Assembly (NCBI GenBank): GCA_022605405.1
Contig: JABYQQ010000012.1
Coordinates: 930,001-994,000, forward strand
Length of the DNA stretch: 64,000 bases
Direction: 5' to 3'
From: Earliella scabrosa
Taxonomy: Eukaryota > Basidiomycota > Agaricomycetes > Polyporales > Polyporaceae
Position numbers and translations under genes: made by a program. The notes under the pieces are model-generated. The model was not told the origin of the DNA. It saw only the letters and a list, made by a program, of their open reading frames with translations, and searched no databases. Below are positions 1 to 12,729 of the stretch, piece after piece; position 1 is the first letter of the stretch; the number at the start of each line of letters is the position of its first letter.

Positions 1-2
1 TC

Positions 3-317
3 GCGAAAGCGTACGTCGCGCTGGCTGGCCTCCCCGACGGGGATATCATGAAGGAGCACGAGAAAGAGACGGCCAATGGGCTGAGAAAGCGTCGCGTGCG
101 CACGTCTGAAGACGGGCTCGGGGAGAGCCGCCTGGAGGAACGCGCAATGGACCAGTACTTTGACGATGGAGACTGGGAGTCGCGCGAGCGTGCAGAGGGC
201 AGGAAGGCCGCACTTCCGCCTTTCCCGTACTTCTCCCAGTCATCTGCATCCAGCTGTGCACTGGAGAAGATGCCTGCACAGGATGGTCAGAAGCCATGGT
301 GGCGCTGGCGCAGTTGA
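3..317 (+). CDS. C-terminal part of an unknown protein, cut by the window edge
   Basis: The frame is open from the first base of the window and ends at TGA 315-317, so this is the last exon, or part of it, of a gene that starts upstream. About 104 residues are visible. They are highly charged (Glu/Lys/Arg-rich, with motifs such as RLEERAMDQYFDDGDW) and end in a Pro/Phe/Trp-rich tail. No domain is recognised, and an internal ATG at 48 is probably not the true start. Calling this a real coding end rests only on the uninterrupted frame and its charge-biased composition. Confidence 0.45.
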   Translation, partial: AKAYVALAGLPDGDIMKEHEKETANGLRKRRVRTSEDGLGESRLEERAMDQYFDDGDWESRERAEGRKAALPPFPYFSQSSASSCALEKMPAQDGQKPWWRWRS

Positions 318-503
318 GCTCGATACGCATGTACTATCTGCCGGAGGACTCAGATGGCTGTAGACATAGTCGTGTAGCAGTAGCGATACAATGTAGAAGT
401 CCAGGACCACACTATCGACACAGGAATGTATGTATGCTTATGTACGCGTGGATCTATATATGCGTCCAATTGAGAGACGAAAGACAAGACATTAGAGGCT
501 GAC

Positions 504-2317
504 CTATAGGTCTCGCATGAGGTATTTCGTCAGGCACTCGATCGCAGCCTTCTTGATATCCTCGTTCTGCGGCCCGTTCTTCAAAATCTCGGTCGCAAAG
601 TTCACCTTTTCAAAGATCTGCTTCTCCCTCGCGCCCGCTCCGCCCTCTCCTCGACTCGCCGCATCGGCACGCATAAGCTCGGTCCGCGCCTTGCTCTCTT
701 CCAACTGCTGTTGCATCAGCTCCTTGAGCGAAGAGCATACATCGAGAAGTGACTCGGTGACCGCCGTGAGCTGTGCGATGGCTTGCGTGGCCTGCGACCC
801 ATAGTCGCCTGGGCCGTTCGGCGCATCAGGGAACGGCGAGTGCCTGTGCCCGTTGGCCACAGGGAGCGTCCTGGAGCTCGAGTTGCGCCGCGGTGTCGGG
901 GTCACAGGGGTGCTATGTTCACGCGTTGAGATACTGCCGGACGATCGCAGATACTGGAACGATGGCAAAGGCGCGATGCTCCGTCCCGTGCGAGAAGGCG
1001 ATGGCGGGTACGTGTACGACTGTTGCGAGCTTTCCTCTGAGGGCGGGTAAGGCGCATCTTGACTGTGGTGCCCCGAGTGCCCTGCCATGAGCTGGGGGTG
1101 GATCGTTGAATGGAGACCCATCATAGCGTGCGGTCCAGAGGAAGGTCCGGCTTCCGCCGGTTGGTCGGGGGGACCGTAGTAGGGTGCTAGCAGACCCGTC
1201 TTTGGGTCTTCGCGATACCTGATGGAATTCCGTCAGTTCCACCATACGATGATGCCCGACTGTAGTCGTGCCGCACCTCTTCTTGAACAAGTCGTACCAG
1301 CCCGTCTCGTACCACCTATCGATCACCTTCAAGTTCAGACTGCCCACGTTCAGTCCGGCGACTCGGGCCGCCTCGAGCATCGTCTCGACGGGGGGTTGCT
1401 GGGCGTTCGGGTTCTCGGCCTGCATCTGGCGGAAATGGTTGGCAGAGAAGACCTGGAACGCGTGCACCTGCTTGAACAGCTCGAGATTGCGGTGATAGCA
1501 GCTCTTGAGCGCCGTGTACGACTTTCGCCCAGGGAAGAGCTCGCTGGAGCACTATTGTCGGATGCAGTGGAAATCATAGTAAGTCCGGGGGTCTGCAGGC
1601 AACCAGCACCGAACACACCTCGCGGAAGACGGTGTTCATCCTCGTCCGGAACGCATCCCAGTGGTCGTCACTGGTGAGCATCCAGGTGAAGAACCGCGTC
1701 TTCTCCTCATCCGTCCAGTGTTTTGCGCCCCCGTTCGGACCCACTTCCACATCAAGGCCCACCTCGCCTTCTTCACCCCCCGGCAGTCCCGCGCTCGATG
1801 TGATCGCTCGTTGGCGGCGCTTCTTCCCCGAGCCATCCGGGGTGGCGAAATCGGGCTGCTTGCGCTTCCCGCTTGTGCTCGCGCTGCCGATCCTGTTCGC
1901 GCTGGTAGACGGTGGAGACGGGCTTTCCTCCTCCTCCGCTAATTCAGTCTCCTGGGAGTGGGACTCCGCCTCCACTGCAGCGTGCTGCGGTGATTCTTCT
2001 TGGTAGATCAGCTCGGGCTGCGCGCCCTGCGCGGGCGCAGATACATAGGGCATAACATGGTGGGGCGGGTATCCTTCAGGGCTGTACGGCTGCGGGTGCG
2101 CCCTGTGCAAGATATAAGGGTTGGTACTGGGGTCGCGCTGCGCATAAAAAGGAACGTATGTAAGCATTCAGCGCAGGCATGGCGGGAACTAGAGACGCGG
2201 CGGCTCTCGCGTATGTCGCCGACATGTGGGCGATGACGATGTGAACAAGAGCGGACGCGGGAAGAAGGAACGGACCTGAACCGGGCCAGCGTGGTTTGGC
2301 GGTTGGCTCATCATCAT
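504..2317 (-). CDS. Myb/SANT-like nuclear protein (A), about 516 aa
   Basis: Four exons join in phase: 2317-2276, 2137-1619, 1551-1277 and 1218-504. The start MMMSQPPNHAGPVQ precedes a Pro/Glu-rich stretch and a basic nuclear-localisation-like patch (GSGKKRRQR). A Myb/SANT-like module follows, beginning KHWTDEEKTRFFTWMLTSDD and continuing across the splice junction into SYTALKSCYHRN. A further conserved block has WYETGWYDLFKKRYREDPKT, built across the third intron. The C-terminus is predicted helical or coiled (AIAQLTAVTESLLDVCSSLK) and ends KAAIECLTKYLMRDL. Family knowledge: such proteins bind DNA or chromatin. The specific target is unknown. It lies head-to-tail with a second Myb-like gene at 2933-5189. 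Confidence 0.8.
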
Positions 2318-2932
2318 CGTCGGGGAGTGATTTGGATCGGATGCGGCTCGTCCGTCGCTCGGGGCCGCGCCTGCGTGACTCAAAGAGCTGTGGAGGGTTC
2401 ACACGCCGTTTCCGAGGACGCACTCAGCAATGCTTTGGGATAACGAGGGGCTGGTGGTTACCTGGTAGACATGCTTGGACCTCGCGAGGTGGTTGTCGAG
2501 TGAGAGCGCCGAACCGGTTCGAATCGCAAGGTGCTGCCGCGGGCGTCTGCGGACTGCGCTGCAATCACTCACACTGTCACACAAGCTCAAGGCTGCGTTG
2601 CCGACGTCCAACAGACGTCGAACATATGTGTACAAATCTAGTGTTGCTCGGTCGCTCTATCGCCGACCAACGATGCTGGTCCTGTTACAACCCTGCAGCT
2701 GGGATTGCGCAGCACGGCGCCAGTACTAGTAGCTAACGGTACAGCAAAGGATCATGTATGGACAGCGAACGTGAATGGGAATAAAAAGGCAGAAGATCGG
2801 CAATATGAACATACGTCCAAGGCATACCCAACTATCCAAACAAGCAGACGGGAGATACAGACGAGATAGCACAACAAGTAGATGTACATTTTCGCCTCCT
2901 TGCCATGGGAGCTAGGACGCAGCGCGTCGGCC
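2318..2932. other. Intergenic spacer between the two Myb-like genes
   Basis: This 615-bp stretch holds the 5' flank of gene A and the 3' flank of gene B, both on the minus strand. Open frames on either strand have no intron-consistent continuation and no recognisable domain. No RNA gene or transposon terminus was seen. Confidence 0.5.
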
Positions 2933-5189
2933 TCATGCTCCAGAGTCCCTTCTCACGCCTGCACCGTTTGGTCGGCTATACATGTACTGATGTGTTGTTG
3001 ACGTTCCGTGAGAAGAGGGTGGCCTTTGTGCGTTTGTCGCGGCGGCTGCATAGGACGTGGTCTGTGTTGGCCGCGGTCGATAGTAGCTATTCCGAGTGTC
3101 CGTGGGGGTGGCATTAGCACTGGGCAAGATGGAGGATGAGCTAGCCATCGTGGGCAAGGGCCATGGCATGGAGGATGCCGTAGTCGGGGGTGGGGCATTT
3201 GCGGTCCGAGGCGTGGAAAGTGCGCTTGTGCTAGATGACGGGGGACGTTGAGGTTGCATAGCAGGAGACGCATTGATGGAACCCGGCGCAGAGTTCATGG
3301 GGCTACGCGTGGGCGAGACAGCATGAACTGCAGCATTATGTTGCGGCGGAGGTGGCTGCTGGTGCTGTGGAGGTTGATGGTGGTGGGCATGTGCTTGGGG
3401 ATGAGCTTGAGGCTGGGGTTGAGGCGGAGGGGGGGCGTGATCGTTGGTAGTTGAATCATCCGCCCGACGTCGTTTGGTGCCTCGCGTCGTACTCTCCTTC
3501 AAACCTAGTGAGGTGGCCTTGAGCAGAATTTGATGCCTGATGTGACGTCTGAGTATCGAACTACGCGAGTTGAGAGATTCCCGCCACTTACCTCGTTCTA
3601 CTGTTACCCCACTGCTGAATCACCCAATCCCACTCAATCTCCCCCTTGTTCTGCGGGCCGCCCATTTCTCTGCTCTGTTCCGCAAGTCTCCGCAATCGGT
3701 CCGTTTCTTCTTCGGACCACGTTCCTTGATGACCCCCTGGAGCTGAATTGCCTGTTGCGGCGTTGAATGTCGAGATAGTACCAGTGTTCGATGGCACAGG
3801 AGGGGACACCACCGGTGGCGGGTTGGCTTGTGGGGTAGGCTGAGGGGCAGGTTGGGCAGGCGCGGGTGCGGGCGCAGGTGGAGGTGCCGCCACTGGTGCG
3901 GGGGCAGGTGCAGGCGCGGGGGTCGGTGTGGGCGCGGGGGCAGGCGCGGGAGGGGGTTGAGTAGGCGGCGGAGCAGCAGCAGGCGCCGGCGGAGCGGGCT
4001 GTGCGGCGGGTGGAGGCGCGTAGTAGGGAGTTGCGCCCTGAGGTGGAGGGTAATAGTAGGGGGTGGTAGGGTATCGGGAGCCGGGAGGCGCGGGATACAT
4101 AGGGGGATAGTACGGCTGGGAGGGAGGAGGCATTGCCGAGGAATTGAGAGGCATGACGAAGGTCTGTGGGTTGGTGATTACGGTGCCAGCGGCAGGAGCA
4201 GGACCACTAGCGGTGGCAGCTCCGGGAGGGGGTGGCGGGGGCATTGAGGAGTACGTCGGATAGCTTGGGGCAGGAACGGGCTGGCCCACCAGCTGGCTAG
4301 GGTTTGCGAGCTATCGCAGAGTGAGAACAGGGCCGTAGAAGTAACACGATAGGCGTACGAGATTGTCACAGACGCGTTTCGCTTCCGCAATCAACATGAG
4401 AGGGTCAATCTTCGCCGCTGGACCCATCTGGTAGCACTGTGCAATGACCATAGGAGATGCGGCTTTCTGGGAACGTTGCATGACATGTTCAGACCAATGT
4501 TGGCGGCGCACTGTACTAAGCGAGTACTCACGACTAACTCTTCCGCAGCATTATAGAACTCCGAGCATAGGTTCAGGGCGCGCCATTGAAACTCATAGAA
4601 CTGTTGATTCTGCTGGGACATATTCGTTCCGGGCGCGGGAGGGTATTGGTAGAAACCTGGATGTTGGGTATTCGCAGGAGCTTTTGTTGCGCTACCAGCC
4701 GACACACGGGGTTTACGGTTACGCGAACCTCTTGGACGTCCTGGTTTGCGCTTCTCGTTGCCATCCTCGTTGGCGGGAGCCTGGGTATTATCTCGCTGAG
4801 ACACTTGTCTATAGTCCGCAGAAGGGGTCGCGGACGTCGCGCTTCGGGAAGGAATGAGAGGTAAGACCCTAGACGAGGGTCGAATCTAGATCGGGTAACA
4901 CGCACCCCGTCGAACTCGACTGTGACTGAACAGCATTGACGCGAGGAGAAGAATGGCTGCTGGCGGAATGGTGATTGTCGTGGTGCTCGAGCTCTTCCTC
5001 TACGACCTCCTCGTCGTCCTCTTCTTCCTCCTCTTCCTCTTCGCGGTGACCAGAGCCGGCGCCATTCGTCACGGTGGGGTGTTGATGGGGTGTGTAGGGG
5101 GCATACTGCTGGCGGGGAGACGAGTGGGAGGTGGACACGAGCGGGGCATGGAGGGCGTGCGAGAGAGGTTGATAATATTGAGTGTCCAT
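2933..5189 (-). CDS. AT-hook plus Myb/SANT-like protein (B), about 664 aa
   Basis: Five exons join in phase: 5189-4906, 4841-4532, 4436-4359, 4310-3592 and 3536-2933. The N-terminus carries an acidic run of Glu/Asp. Exon 2 has a canonical AT-hook (KRKPGRPRGSRNRKPR), a minor-groove DNA-binding motif. A helical block follows (FYEFQWRALNLCSEFYNAAE into KIDPLMLIAEAKRVCDN), then a roughly 150-residue Pro/Ala-rich linker. The Myb-like module starts GTWSEEETDRLRRLAEQSRE and is completed across the last intron by GNSRTRHQILLKATSLGLKE and a basic TKRRRADD patch. The C-terminus is Gln/His/Pro-rich. Domain order suggests an architectural or transcriptional DNA-binding protein. The target is unknown. It is divergent from MEX67. 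Confidence 0.82.
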
Positions 5190-5846
5190 GATTTTCTGGG
5201 TGGCCTACGTGATAAAAGCCCAGAGATGGATGTAACGCTGCGAGCGGAGAGCAATCGATGTCGACAACAACAACCAAACCCCGTGGGAACGGTCTCTCGA
5301 CGCATTTGCCCTTCCACACGCCATGCCTCTCATCGCTTTCACTGCCCGCAGAAAATGCCCAAAAATTGTGCGGTCGTGTTGCATCACTCTGAGATACACC
5401 CGAGCACCCATATATGCCGCAGAGAACCAGGACAACATTCTGAGTGTATCCCCGGAATCCTCGCGTGTCCCATATTTGTCCCGATGGCGAAAACTCGAGG
5501 CGACACAGCCGCCGGCACGCGAGTCCTCCAGGCCCAGTCACAGGGTCACACGGGGTCACAGACCCCGTGACAGGGGACAATTCCAGCCCGACGTGACGAG
5601 TCACCACGACGCATATGGTGACCAAGCGCGGACCCGACGCGCACAGCTGCCTAGTACTCTTCTACTCGAACCGCCATCTCAGCCACGACGTCCTTGTCTC
5701 CCTCCTTCATCCTTTCCGCCCCTGCCAACGCCTCTCTGTGCGGCGTTGCCTTCCTCGCCACCACGGACGCTACGCCAACCACACCCCTGCGCAATCGTCC
5801 ACAACCACAGAACTCGCTCGGTACGAAAGCGCCACAGCTTTCGACC
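5190..5846. promoter_or_regulatory. Divergent promoter region between Myb-like B and MEX67
   Basis: The 657 bp between two divergent start codons should hold both promoters. It contains a cluster of short GTCACA/GGGTCACA-type repeats around 5535-5580 and pyrimidine-rich stretches before the MEX67 ATG. No clear TATA box was seen. Long open frames here overlap on both strands and look like GC-rich shadows. Confidence 0.4.
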
Positions 5847-8194
5847 ATGTCACAACCAGCATTCTCGAGCCCTACTCCGGCTCCCGGAAGTCGTGCTATC
5901 GCCGCGAACGCATTCCGCAAAGCAGGTCTTATTGACCAGGATGCAAAGATGAGGGACGTCTCGGACAAACCCCCTCGGAAGGGTGTTGTGAGACAGCCCA
6001 AGTCCCGCCACCCACATAAACCCCGCGGCTTGGAGGCAGTACTTGGGAAGAATGCGTCGGTTGCAACATCGGTAAATATTCAGTCTTTACAGTCACCGCT
6101 TGACTTTTCAGCCCCCACCCTGGCCGCGGAGCGACGGGTGTCGAGTTTACGTTTTCCTATTGTCCACGAAACAAGACGCTTACGAGGTTCATCTCCTTTC
6201 CATGTCCACCGGTATCTACCTTCCTGTGATCCATGATGCAGATCACTTCTCGAATAAGCACCAGCGATCCTCGTTTGCTGAAGGGCGCCCGACGCAATAA
6301 AGGTGCTACCGTAGGAGCCCCAATGACCGAGAAGGTCGTCGATTTGTGGAAGGAATGGGTGAAACGGAGATGGAATCCTGATGCGAAGTTTCTGAACCTC
6401 GAGGTGAGTAGCCCGAAACCTGCAGTGGCTTGTTCTCAACGAGCTGGTTAGCGCATCGCCTCGGACGACTTCCTGAAGAAGCATCGTCTGGCACCCCCTA
6501 CCTCGGAAGCGGCTTCAAAGGAGGCCCAAGTCGTATTCAAGATCGCCAGTAAACTCCGTCCAGAGGTACGTTTCACCTTCTCTGGGTATACGCCTTCTCA
6601 TGTGTAACGCATCTCGGCGCAAAGGTCGAAACCATCTCCCTTGCCCACAATGGACTCACAAGCGGTCGCATGATGTCCACACTCGCGCATTACCTCCCGG
6701 GATTGAAGAATCTCTCTCTGGAAGGTAACAATCTGAGCGGGTGGAAAGAGATCGACTATATTTCGGCGAGGCGCGGCCGTCTGGAGCAGCTGCGGGAGTT
6801 GATCCTCACAGGAAATCCGGTCAGAGAGCTGGAGTACAAGAACAATCGGCAGGTGACTTACAAGAGGTACGTGTGTGCAGTGTCTGGTCGTACGGCAACC
6901 TTCTAACGACAAGAATACAGCGAGGTCGTCCGTCGATTCCCGGCATTAGAGATCCTCGACGGGGAGCCAGTTGCGAGATTAGGGTTTGACGCACCGTCCA
7001 CCTCGACCTCTACACCAGGCCGACCACGTACGATGTTGTCGACTTTTGCGTGGAATATGGAGCCTTCATTCATTGCTGGTGTGGATGGTTCGATGGTCAG
7101 CAACTTCTTCATCCGCTTCTTCCCTACGTTCGACAATGAGCGCGACCGGCTCATCGACGTCTACGCACCAAACGCGACATTCTCATTCTCTGCCAACACG
7201 GCCATCCCGCCTCGGGCGCGGCTTGAGGGCCTACACGTCTCCAAGGAGTTCCCCAACCAGCGCAAGCTGGAGTGGCCCGTCTGGCTTAGTGGAGGTATGG
7301 GCGGGTCGCGCAATCTGGGTCGTCTCAATGGCCTCCAGAAAGTGACTCAGTCACTACATCTGGGGAACCAGGAGGCCGTGAATGCCATCAAGGCACTTCC
7401 AGTCACAAGACACGATGTCGCTGGTTCCCCAGAAAAGTTCTGCGTCGATGCCTTCCCGGTTCGGCAGGGAGAGCAGACCACCCTTTTCGTGACCGTTCAT
7501 GGCCAGTTCACGGAACGTGAGTTCGTGCCTTACAAACATATGTAATGACAGGACTGATCGATGCCCCATTCACGTTAGTGCCCTCTGAAGGTATCCGGTC
7601 GTTTGATCGATCATTTATCCTCGCCATCGCGCCAGATGGATCACGGTATGTACTTTTGCGGACTTTGTGGGAGCGTGTTTGATACTGAGGGCGCTCGGTG
7701 ATAGGGCGAAACAATGCGGATGGGACGTTATGATCTTGTCCGACCAGCTCGTTGTGCGAGCCTATTCCAGCCACGACGCATGGAGACCCGGTCCGATGCG
7801 CGTTCAGGCAGGCGACCTCTTGCCATCTCCCGGTTTGCAGCAGGCTCTTGCACCTCTGGTGAGTCTCATCGCCTATCAATGTATTTCGCATTTGTGAACT
7901 GGGATCTGTCATGACGTCCGCTTACTTACACGACTTTTTCGCGTAGCCCGAGCCTCAGCGCGCCCTGATGCAGGACATCATCCTGCGGACGCGCCTGAAC
8001 CTGCAGTTTGCCGAAGACTGCTTGAAGAACAACGAGTGGGATATCGAGCGCGCCATGGCGAACTTCGAGCAGGTCAAGGTGAGTTGGGATCGCTGCTGAT
8101 GCGCCTGGCCGCAGCATGCTGATTGCACGTTTTACGTTTGCAGGGCAATCTTCCTCCCGACGCGTTCTTGCCCCAAGATGCGTTCCTGCCGTGA
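5847..8194 (+). CDS. MEX67: mRNA export factor MEX67/NXF1 homologue, about 605 aa
   Basis: Ten exons join in phase: 5847-6071, 6112-6186, 6242-6403, 6452-6565, 6625-6866, 6921-7516, 7579-7645, 7705-7858, 7947-8078 and 8144-8194. A leucine-rich-repeat block is clear ([52 protein letters not shown]). An NTF2-like domain follows ([20 protein letters not shown], later [15 protein letters not shown]). A C-terminal UBA-like TAP-C domain comes last ([37 protein letters not shown]). In this family the NTF2-like domain pairs with Mtr2/p15, and the UBA-like domain helps nuclear-pore binding to carry mRNPs out of the nucleus. No classical RNA-recognition domain is evident before the LRRs. The 75-nt exon 6112-6186 is doubtful: the frame is kept with or without it, and the intron before it is only 40 bp. 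Confidence 0.93.
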
Positions 8195-9583
8195 GCCCGC
8201 CTTGGGCTAGCTCGCGATGGACATATCGGCTCCCATGTCCGGCTCGGCACTGCTGATCCAGCGCGCCTGAATGGCGTGCCGCCTCGTGTCTCTTGATCGC
8301 TCTGTCGGACTACGTACTCGTCACATATTCTCCCTCCCTCCATCAGCATTATCTCGCAATGTGTAACCTATAGCCCAATCTCGTCCTGATGCATCACCAT
8401 TGACATCGCTTGTCGTGTTATCCGTCCGCTGCACATACACATATTGTTTACAGCACTGCAGTCGCTCGTCGTCACCACTCATATATCGCTATCTCATAAT
8501 GCATAATGCCCCCTTCCTCGTCGCGGTCTACAATGTACTCGGACACGCAGATTAAGTAGGTGTATTCGAGGTGTATTGGAAGGTTACCTTGAGTTCGGGT
8601 CGTTCGGTAGCCTCGAGGTCTCTTCAGATAGAAGGAGTGGAGTCTTTGCTAGTCTGTGAGTGCCCGACTGAAACCTTGGCGTGAGTGCGACTCGTGCCGG
8701 ATGTTCGTCCTGACTGCCGGGATGCAAAGATGTTTCGAGACAGTCGTTTGTTTTCTCGCTGCCGGCTCCGGGCCCTCTGATGCGCTTGCGCAGCTTGAGA
8801 GTCCTCGATCTGAGATCATTGTCACGAGCTTGGACCTGGTGTATTTTTCGGGCCAGCTGCTAGGAAGGTGTCGACGACCACTGCTGAAGTACTTGTATGG
8901 CTGCAAGATCATTAACTGCACTGCCCACCGCTTGCTTCGCCTTGCGGCCATAATGAACGCTTGTGCGCGAGGCTTTCGAGCGGATAGCCAGTCGATTCAT
9001 GGGAGAGTTGTGCGAGCGTCGGAACAATGGCCTCGGTGCGGGATAAACAACGGAACACAAACACGGGGGCGCTAAGGGGGACAGGCGAGCGCCACGACGG
9101 TGTGGTGGCGCGCGCTTGCCAGATTTGGGCGGCGGGCGGGGGAACACGAGGGGGCCAAACGGCGGCAGGCGAGGCGTGTTTGGCTCTCGCGAGCACACGC
9201 GCGCGTCGAGAGAGAGGACCACCCCAGCGGCCGAGGTCGGGCTCGCACATTCCGACAATGGGCCCTCGCCTGCGTTCGGTAAACGCCAGCCTCGAGGCCA
9301 AGTTCTGGCAAGAGCGCACCCCGATGTCTGTGCGCTATTCTGATGCAGCGTGGCGGCATGCCTCGTGCCCTCCAGCTTCCAGCTCCCCGCTTCGAATACT
9401 TATATCGTCCGCGCCCGCCACCTATCCCCGCACTCTCACCCGCACACGCTTTTTTCCGCGGGACGGCTCCCTGGGAACGCTGGGCTTGTACTACCTGCAG
9501 CTGTACCACCACTCTCGTCGACGACCCCTTCCTCTCCTTCGATACCCTTGTATACTCTCTCTTGCACCTCCACAACACCCCAC
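8195..9583. other. 1.4-kb intergenic region, no gene seen
   Basis: This holds the 3' flank of MEX67 and the promoter of the ankyrin-repeat gene. The stretch 9020-9300 is very GC-rich with overlapping frames on all strands, which lack splice-consistent structure or domains. No RNA gene or repeat with clear boundaries was found. Confidence 0.5.
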
Positions 9584-12500
9584 ATGGCTACACTCTCTCG
9601 CGGTCGACGGCGCACGGAGCGCGCTGCACTGGATGCAGCGCTGTTGGACGCGGCGGCGAGGGCCGACGAGGATGCGGTCCGCGTCGCGCTCGAAGGCGGC
9701 GCGGACGTGAACGCAGCGGACGACGCGACGGGCAGCACCGCGGTGACCTGCGCGATTGCCGGAGAAAGGTGAGTGTCGAAATCGATTGCACTTGTGCGGT
9801 GGGCCGGTGGTGCTGACGATGACGTCGTGCACGCGTATGTGCAGCAATTGGGAGGATGTCGACGTCTCCGACGCGTCGTTCAGGCTGAAGAGTAGGCTCG
9901 AAGTGCTGAGGATCCTCGTTCGATGCGAGGCCACCACATTCTACGCCCTGAACGCGCCCGCGCGCGGCGTCACCCCCCTTGGCCTTGCCGCCTGGCTGAA
10001 TCTCCCAGACGCTGTCCGCGTTCTCCTCGAAGAGAGCCGCGGCCTCGTCGCGGTGGATGGAACAGACTCCCTTGGAGTTACGCCGCTCATGTGTACGTTC
10101 CATGTTTGATCGGATTTGGGACCATCTTCATTGATTTCCATCTGGATACAGATACCGCCCGCGATGGCGCGGTCGAGGCCGCATCGATTCTGGTATGGAT
10201 CCCTCCTCCTTCGACCTCCATGCGGACGAGCTGACATCCAAACTCGTCCTTCTCAGCTTGCGAACGGTGCGCGCCCTGACCTGAGGGACACTCACCATCG
10301 CACGGCGATTCATCACTCATTACGTCATCCGCGTATGCTTTGGTTGTGCGAGGGCACTCTCCGAAAAGAACGCATGCGGGAGTACTTGGTGCGTGTGCAT
10401 ACGTTTACCCGCTGCCAGTCCAGCTTTTATTGAACCTTGCCGCAGACTGGGAACCGGAGACAACTGCACCCTCTCACCCAGCCCCACGCTACGCACGCCC
10501 AAACTCTCGCGGCGTCTTCGATCCACCTGTCACAATGGTCGGCGCCCTCAGAGGCTGCTCTTTCCCGCTCTACAGCAGCTCTGATCCGAGCTACAATCGC
10601 CGGTGACCTCCCCGCAATCTATCAGATCCTCTTCCCCGCACCCCTTAGGTCGACAGTGCTTGTTAACCGCCTAGACTCTAAGGGCTGGGCTCCTCTGCAC
10701 TATTGTGTCTGCGCCCCAAATCCCAGCATCGAGGTCCTCGACGCCCTCTTCCTCGCTGGTGCTGACACCAGCTTGTACACCACCTCCGGGGACGGGACGC
10801 CTCTGCATTGTCTAGCACAACAGGCACAGGAGCCCGAGACTCCCCTTCAGGCGGCGCGGCTACATGTGTTTATCCACCACCTAGTGCGCGAGCTCCGGGC
10901 CCCGCTCTCGGCGACTGACGAGGACGGGGAGACCTGTCTGCACGTGGCTGCGGAGCACGGGGAGAGCCTCGAACTTCTGCTTGCATTGCTCGCATGTGAC
11001 ACGCGGAAAGCCGTGCGGGAGATGAGAAACGCGAGGGGGTGCGTCTTCTCCCGACTTCTCCAGTTCACAATGGCTCACGGTCTTCCAGATTGACACCGCT
11101 GCAGGTCGCACGACCAGAGTTCCGGATCGCGTTCGGAGCAGAGCCAAGAAGAAGCAACTCCGTTGCCTCTTTCCGCACTATCCGCCCATCGACATCGTCC
11201 TCTACGTCCACGTCCTCGTATGCCAGCTCCATGACCACACCGATTCGCCCCCAGCTTGGCTCAACTTCACGTCTAGAGCCTACAGTGGAGGCGGTCGACG
11301 CGTCTCTTCTTCCTCGTCGCATACTCGAGAACCTGAACATGGTTGGTCAAGAGGCCGCGACCGCGGATGTGATCGAGATTCGCGAGTTGTTGGACGTCCT
11401 CGACGAGACGTCGCATCTGGGTGACCTTTGGGCACACAGCATGCACAACCGCATTCACGAGGCCGCGCAAGACCTTCGCGACGCGCGGAGTCGGTTCAAC
11501 GAAGTCGACGGCCTGCTAGAGTCCGTGACACAGGACCTCGAAGGTGTCTTCGGACCTGGATTCTCAGACCGGCGAGACAGCACCGACCGCGCGAGAAGAC
11601 GGACGGTCGACTCTGGCGACTCGGACTCCACGGCTGTGTCCAGCCGCGCTTCGTCTTCCCTCAGCAGAAAGTGGCACTCAATGTCCGACCTCAGGACTTC
11701 GGCCGAGAGCGGAAGTGAGCGTCCAGAGGTGCCAAAGCTTCCATCCCTGACCATCGCAGAGGAAGACGAGCCCATGCTCCCTGCAAACCCGTCTCCTGCA
11801 GACAAGTCGTTCCTGAACGCGCTCCTCTCCCCGACAGTCCACGAGCTGCTGCACAAACCCAGCAAACTCTCGATCGACACCATGCGCACCGCCTCACCGC
11901 TGCCGTCGAAGAAAGATGGGCCGTCGAGCGGGACTGCGAAGCTCAAGGCCTGGTTCCGCAAGAAGCTCAGGTTCGAGATCCAGGACCCCTCGTGCGAGAC
12001 GAAGATTGTGCTCCCCGGCGAGCAGTCACCGTGCTACTCGCCGGTCGCTCCCCCTAACGACCGCCAGTCTGCCTCTGACCTCCTTCCCATCGCGCGTCGA
12101 ATCATACGGACCGCTGGTCAAGACCTTTCTTGTATTGAAGGATGCATGGACGAGGTATGTTTGCCGGTGGCTTCCTAATCCACTGTGGCTGACCATGTTG
12201 CAGGCGGATGAATTCCTTTCTCTAGCAAGCAATCTGCTCACCCAAACTGAGCGACGCCTCAAAATGGTGGTCATAGTAAGTCGTCTACATGAGGGATTGC
12301 GCGACGTGGGTCTGACCGCGATTGCAGAACCGCCAAGCGGCCCTCGAAAGCGCACGACTCGCGCAACTACAAGACAATCTGGACGATCCCTTCATGTCAG
12401 CCATCGCATCCACCATCCGCTCCGCCAATCACGACGCCGTCCCCTTCCCCCTCTCGCACTCGCGCAACGGCAGCGACTCGGACTACTCTCTGAGCTCCGT

Positions 12501-12729
12501 TTCCGCCGGCTCCTCCGTCGTCTCGCTATCGGACACGCTCATTGAGCCCGAGGACGACGACGTACGGGCGCTGCGCCGCCTCCTCACGCGAAAGGTCGAG
12601 GCGCGGACGGACGGCGCGTTCGACGAGATCGACAAGGCGCTGACATGGCTGCGGATCGTGCAGGACACGCTCCGGACTCTCCGGCGACGGACGAACGCGT
12701 CTGCCCCCGGGACACTAGCACTGCCATGA
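9584..12729 (+). CDS. Ankyrin-repeat protein with long helical/disordered C-terminal half, about 912 aa
   Basis: Eight exons join in phase: 9584-9768, 9845-10092, 10152-10192, 10257-10388, 10446-11038, 11089-12154, 12204-12275 and 12328-12729. Residues ~15-420 hold ankyrin repeats (DAAARADEDAVRVALEGGA, RGVTPLGLAAWLNLPDAVRV, LGVTPLMYTARDGAVEAASI, SKGWAPLHYCV, GDGTPLHCLAQQ, DGETCLHVAAEHGESLELLL). The second half is Ser-rich and predicted partly helical, with acidic segments and repeated RR/KK patches. Ankyrin arrays mediate protein binding. The upstream part resembles fungal ankyrin scaffolds tied to signalling, but I cannot name an orthologue. It lies between MEX67 and VPS39 in the same orientation. 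Confidence 0.88.

Noticed and set aside
4573..5625. A 350-residue open frame on the minus strand overlapping Myb-like gene B
   Set aside because: It runs through introns and exons of gene B in another frame, lacks domains, and is explained by GC-rich codon structure.
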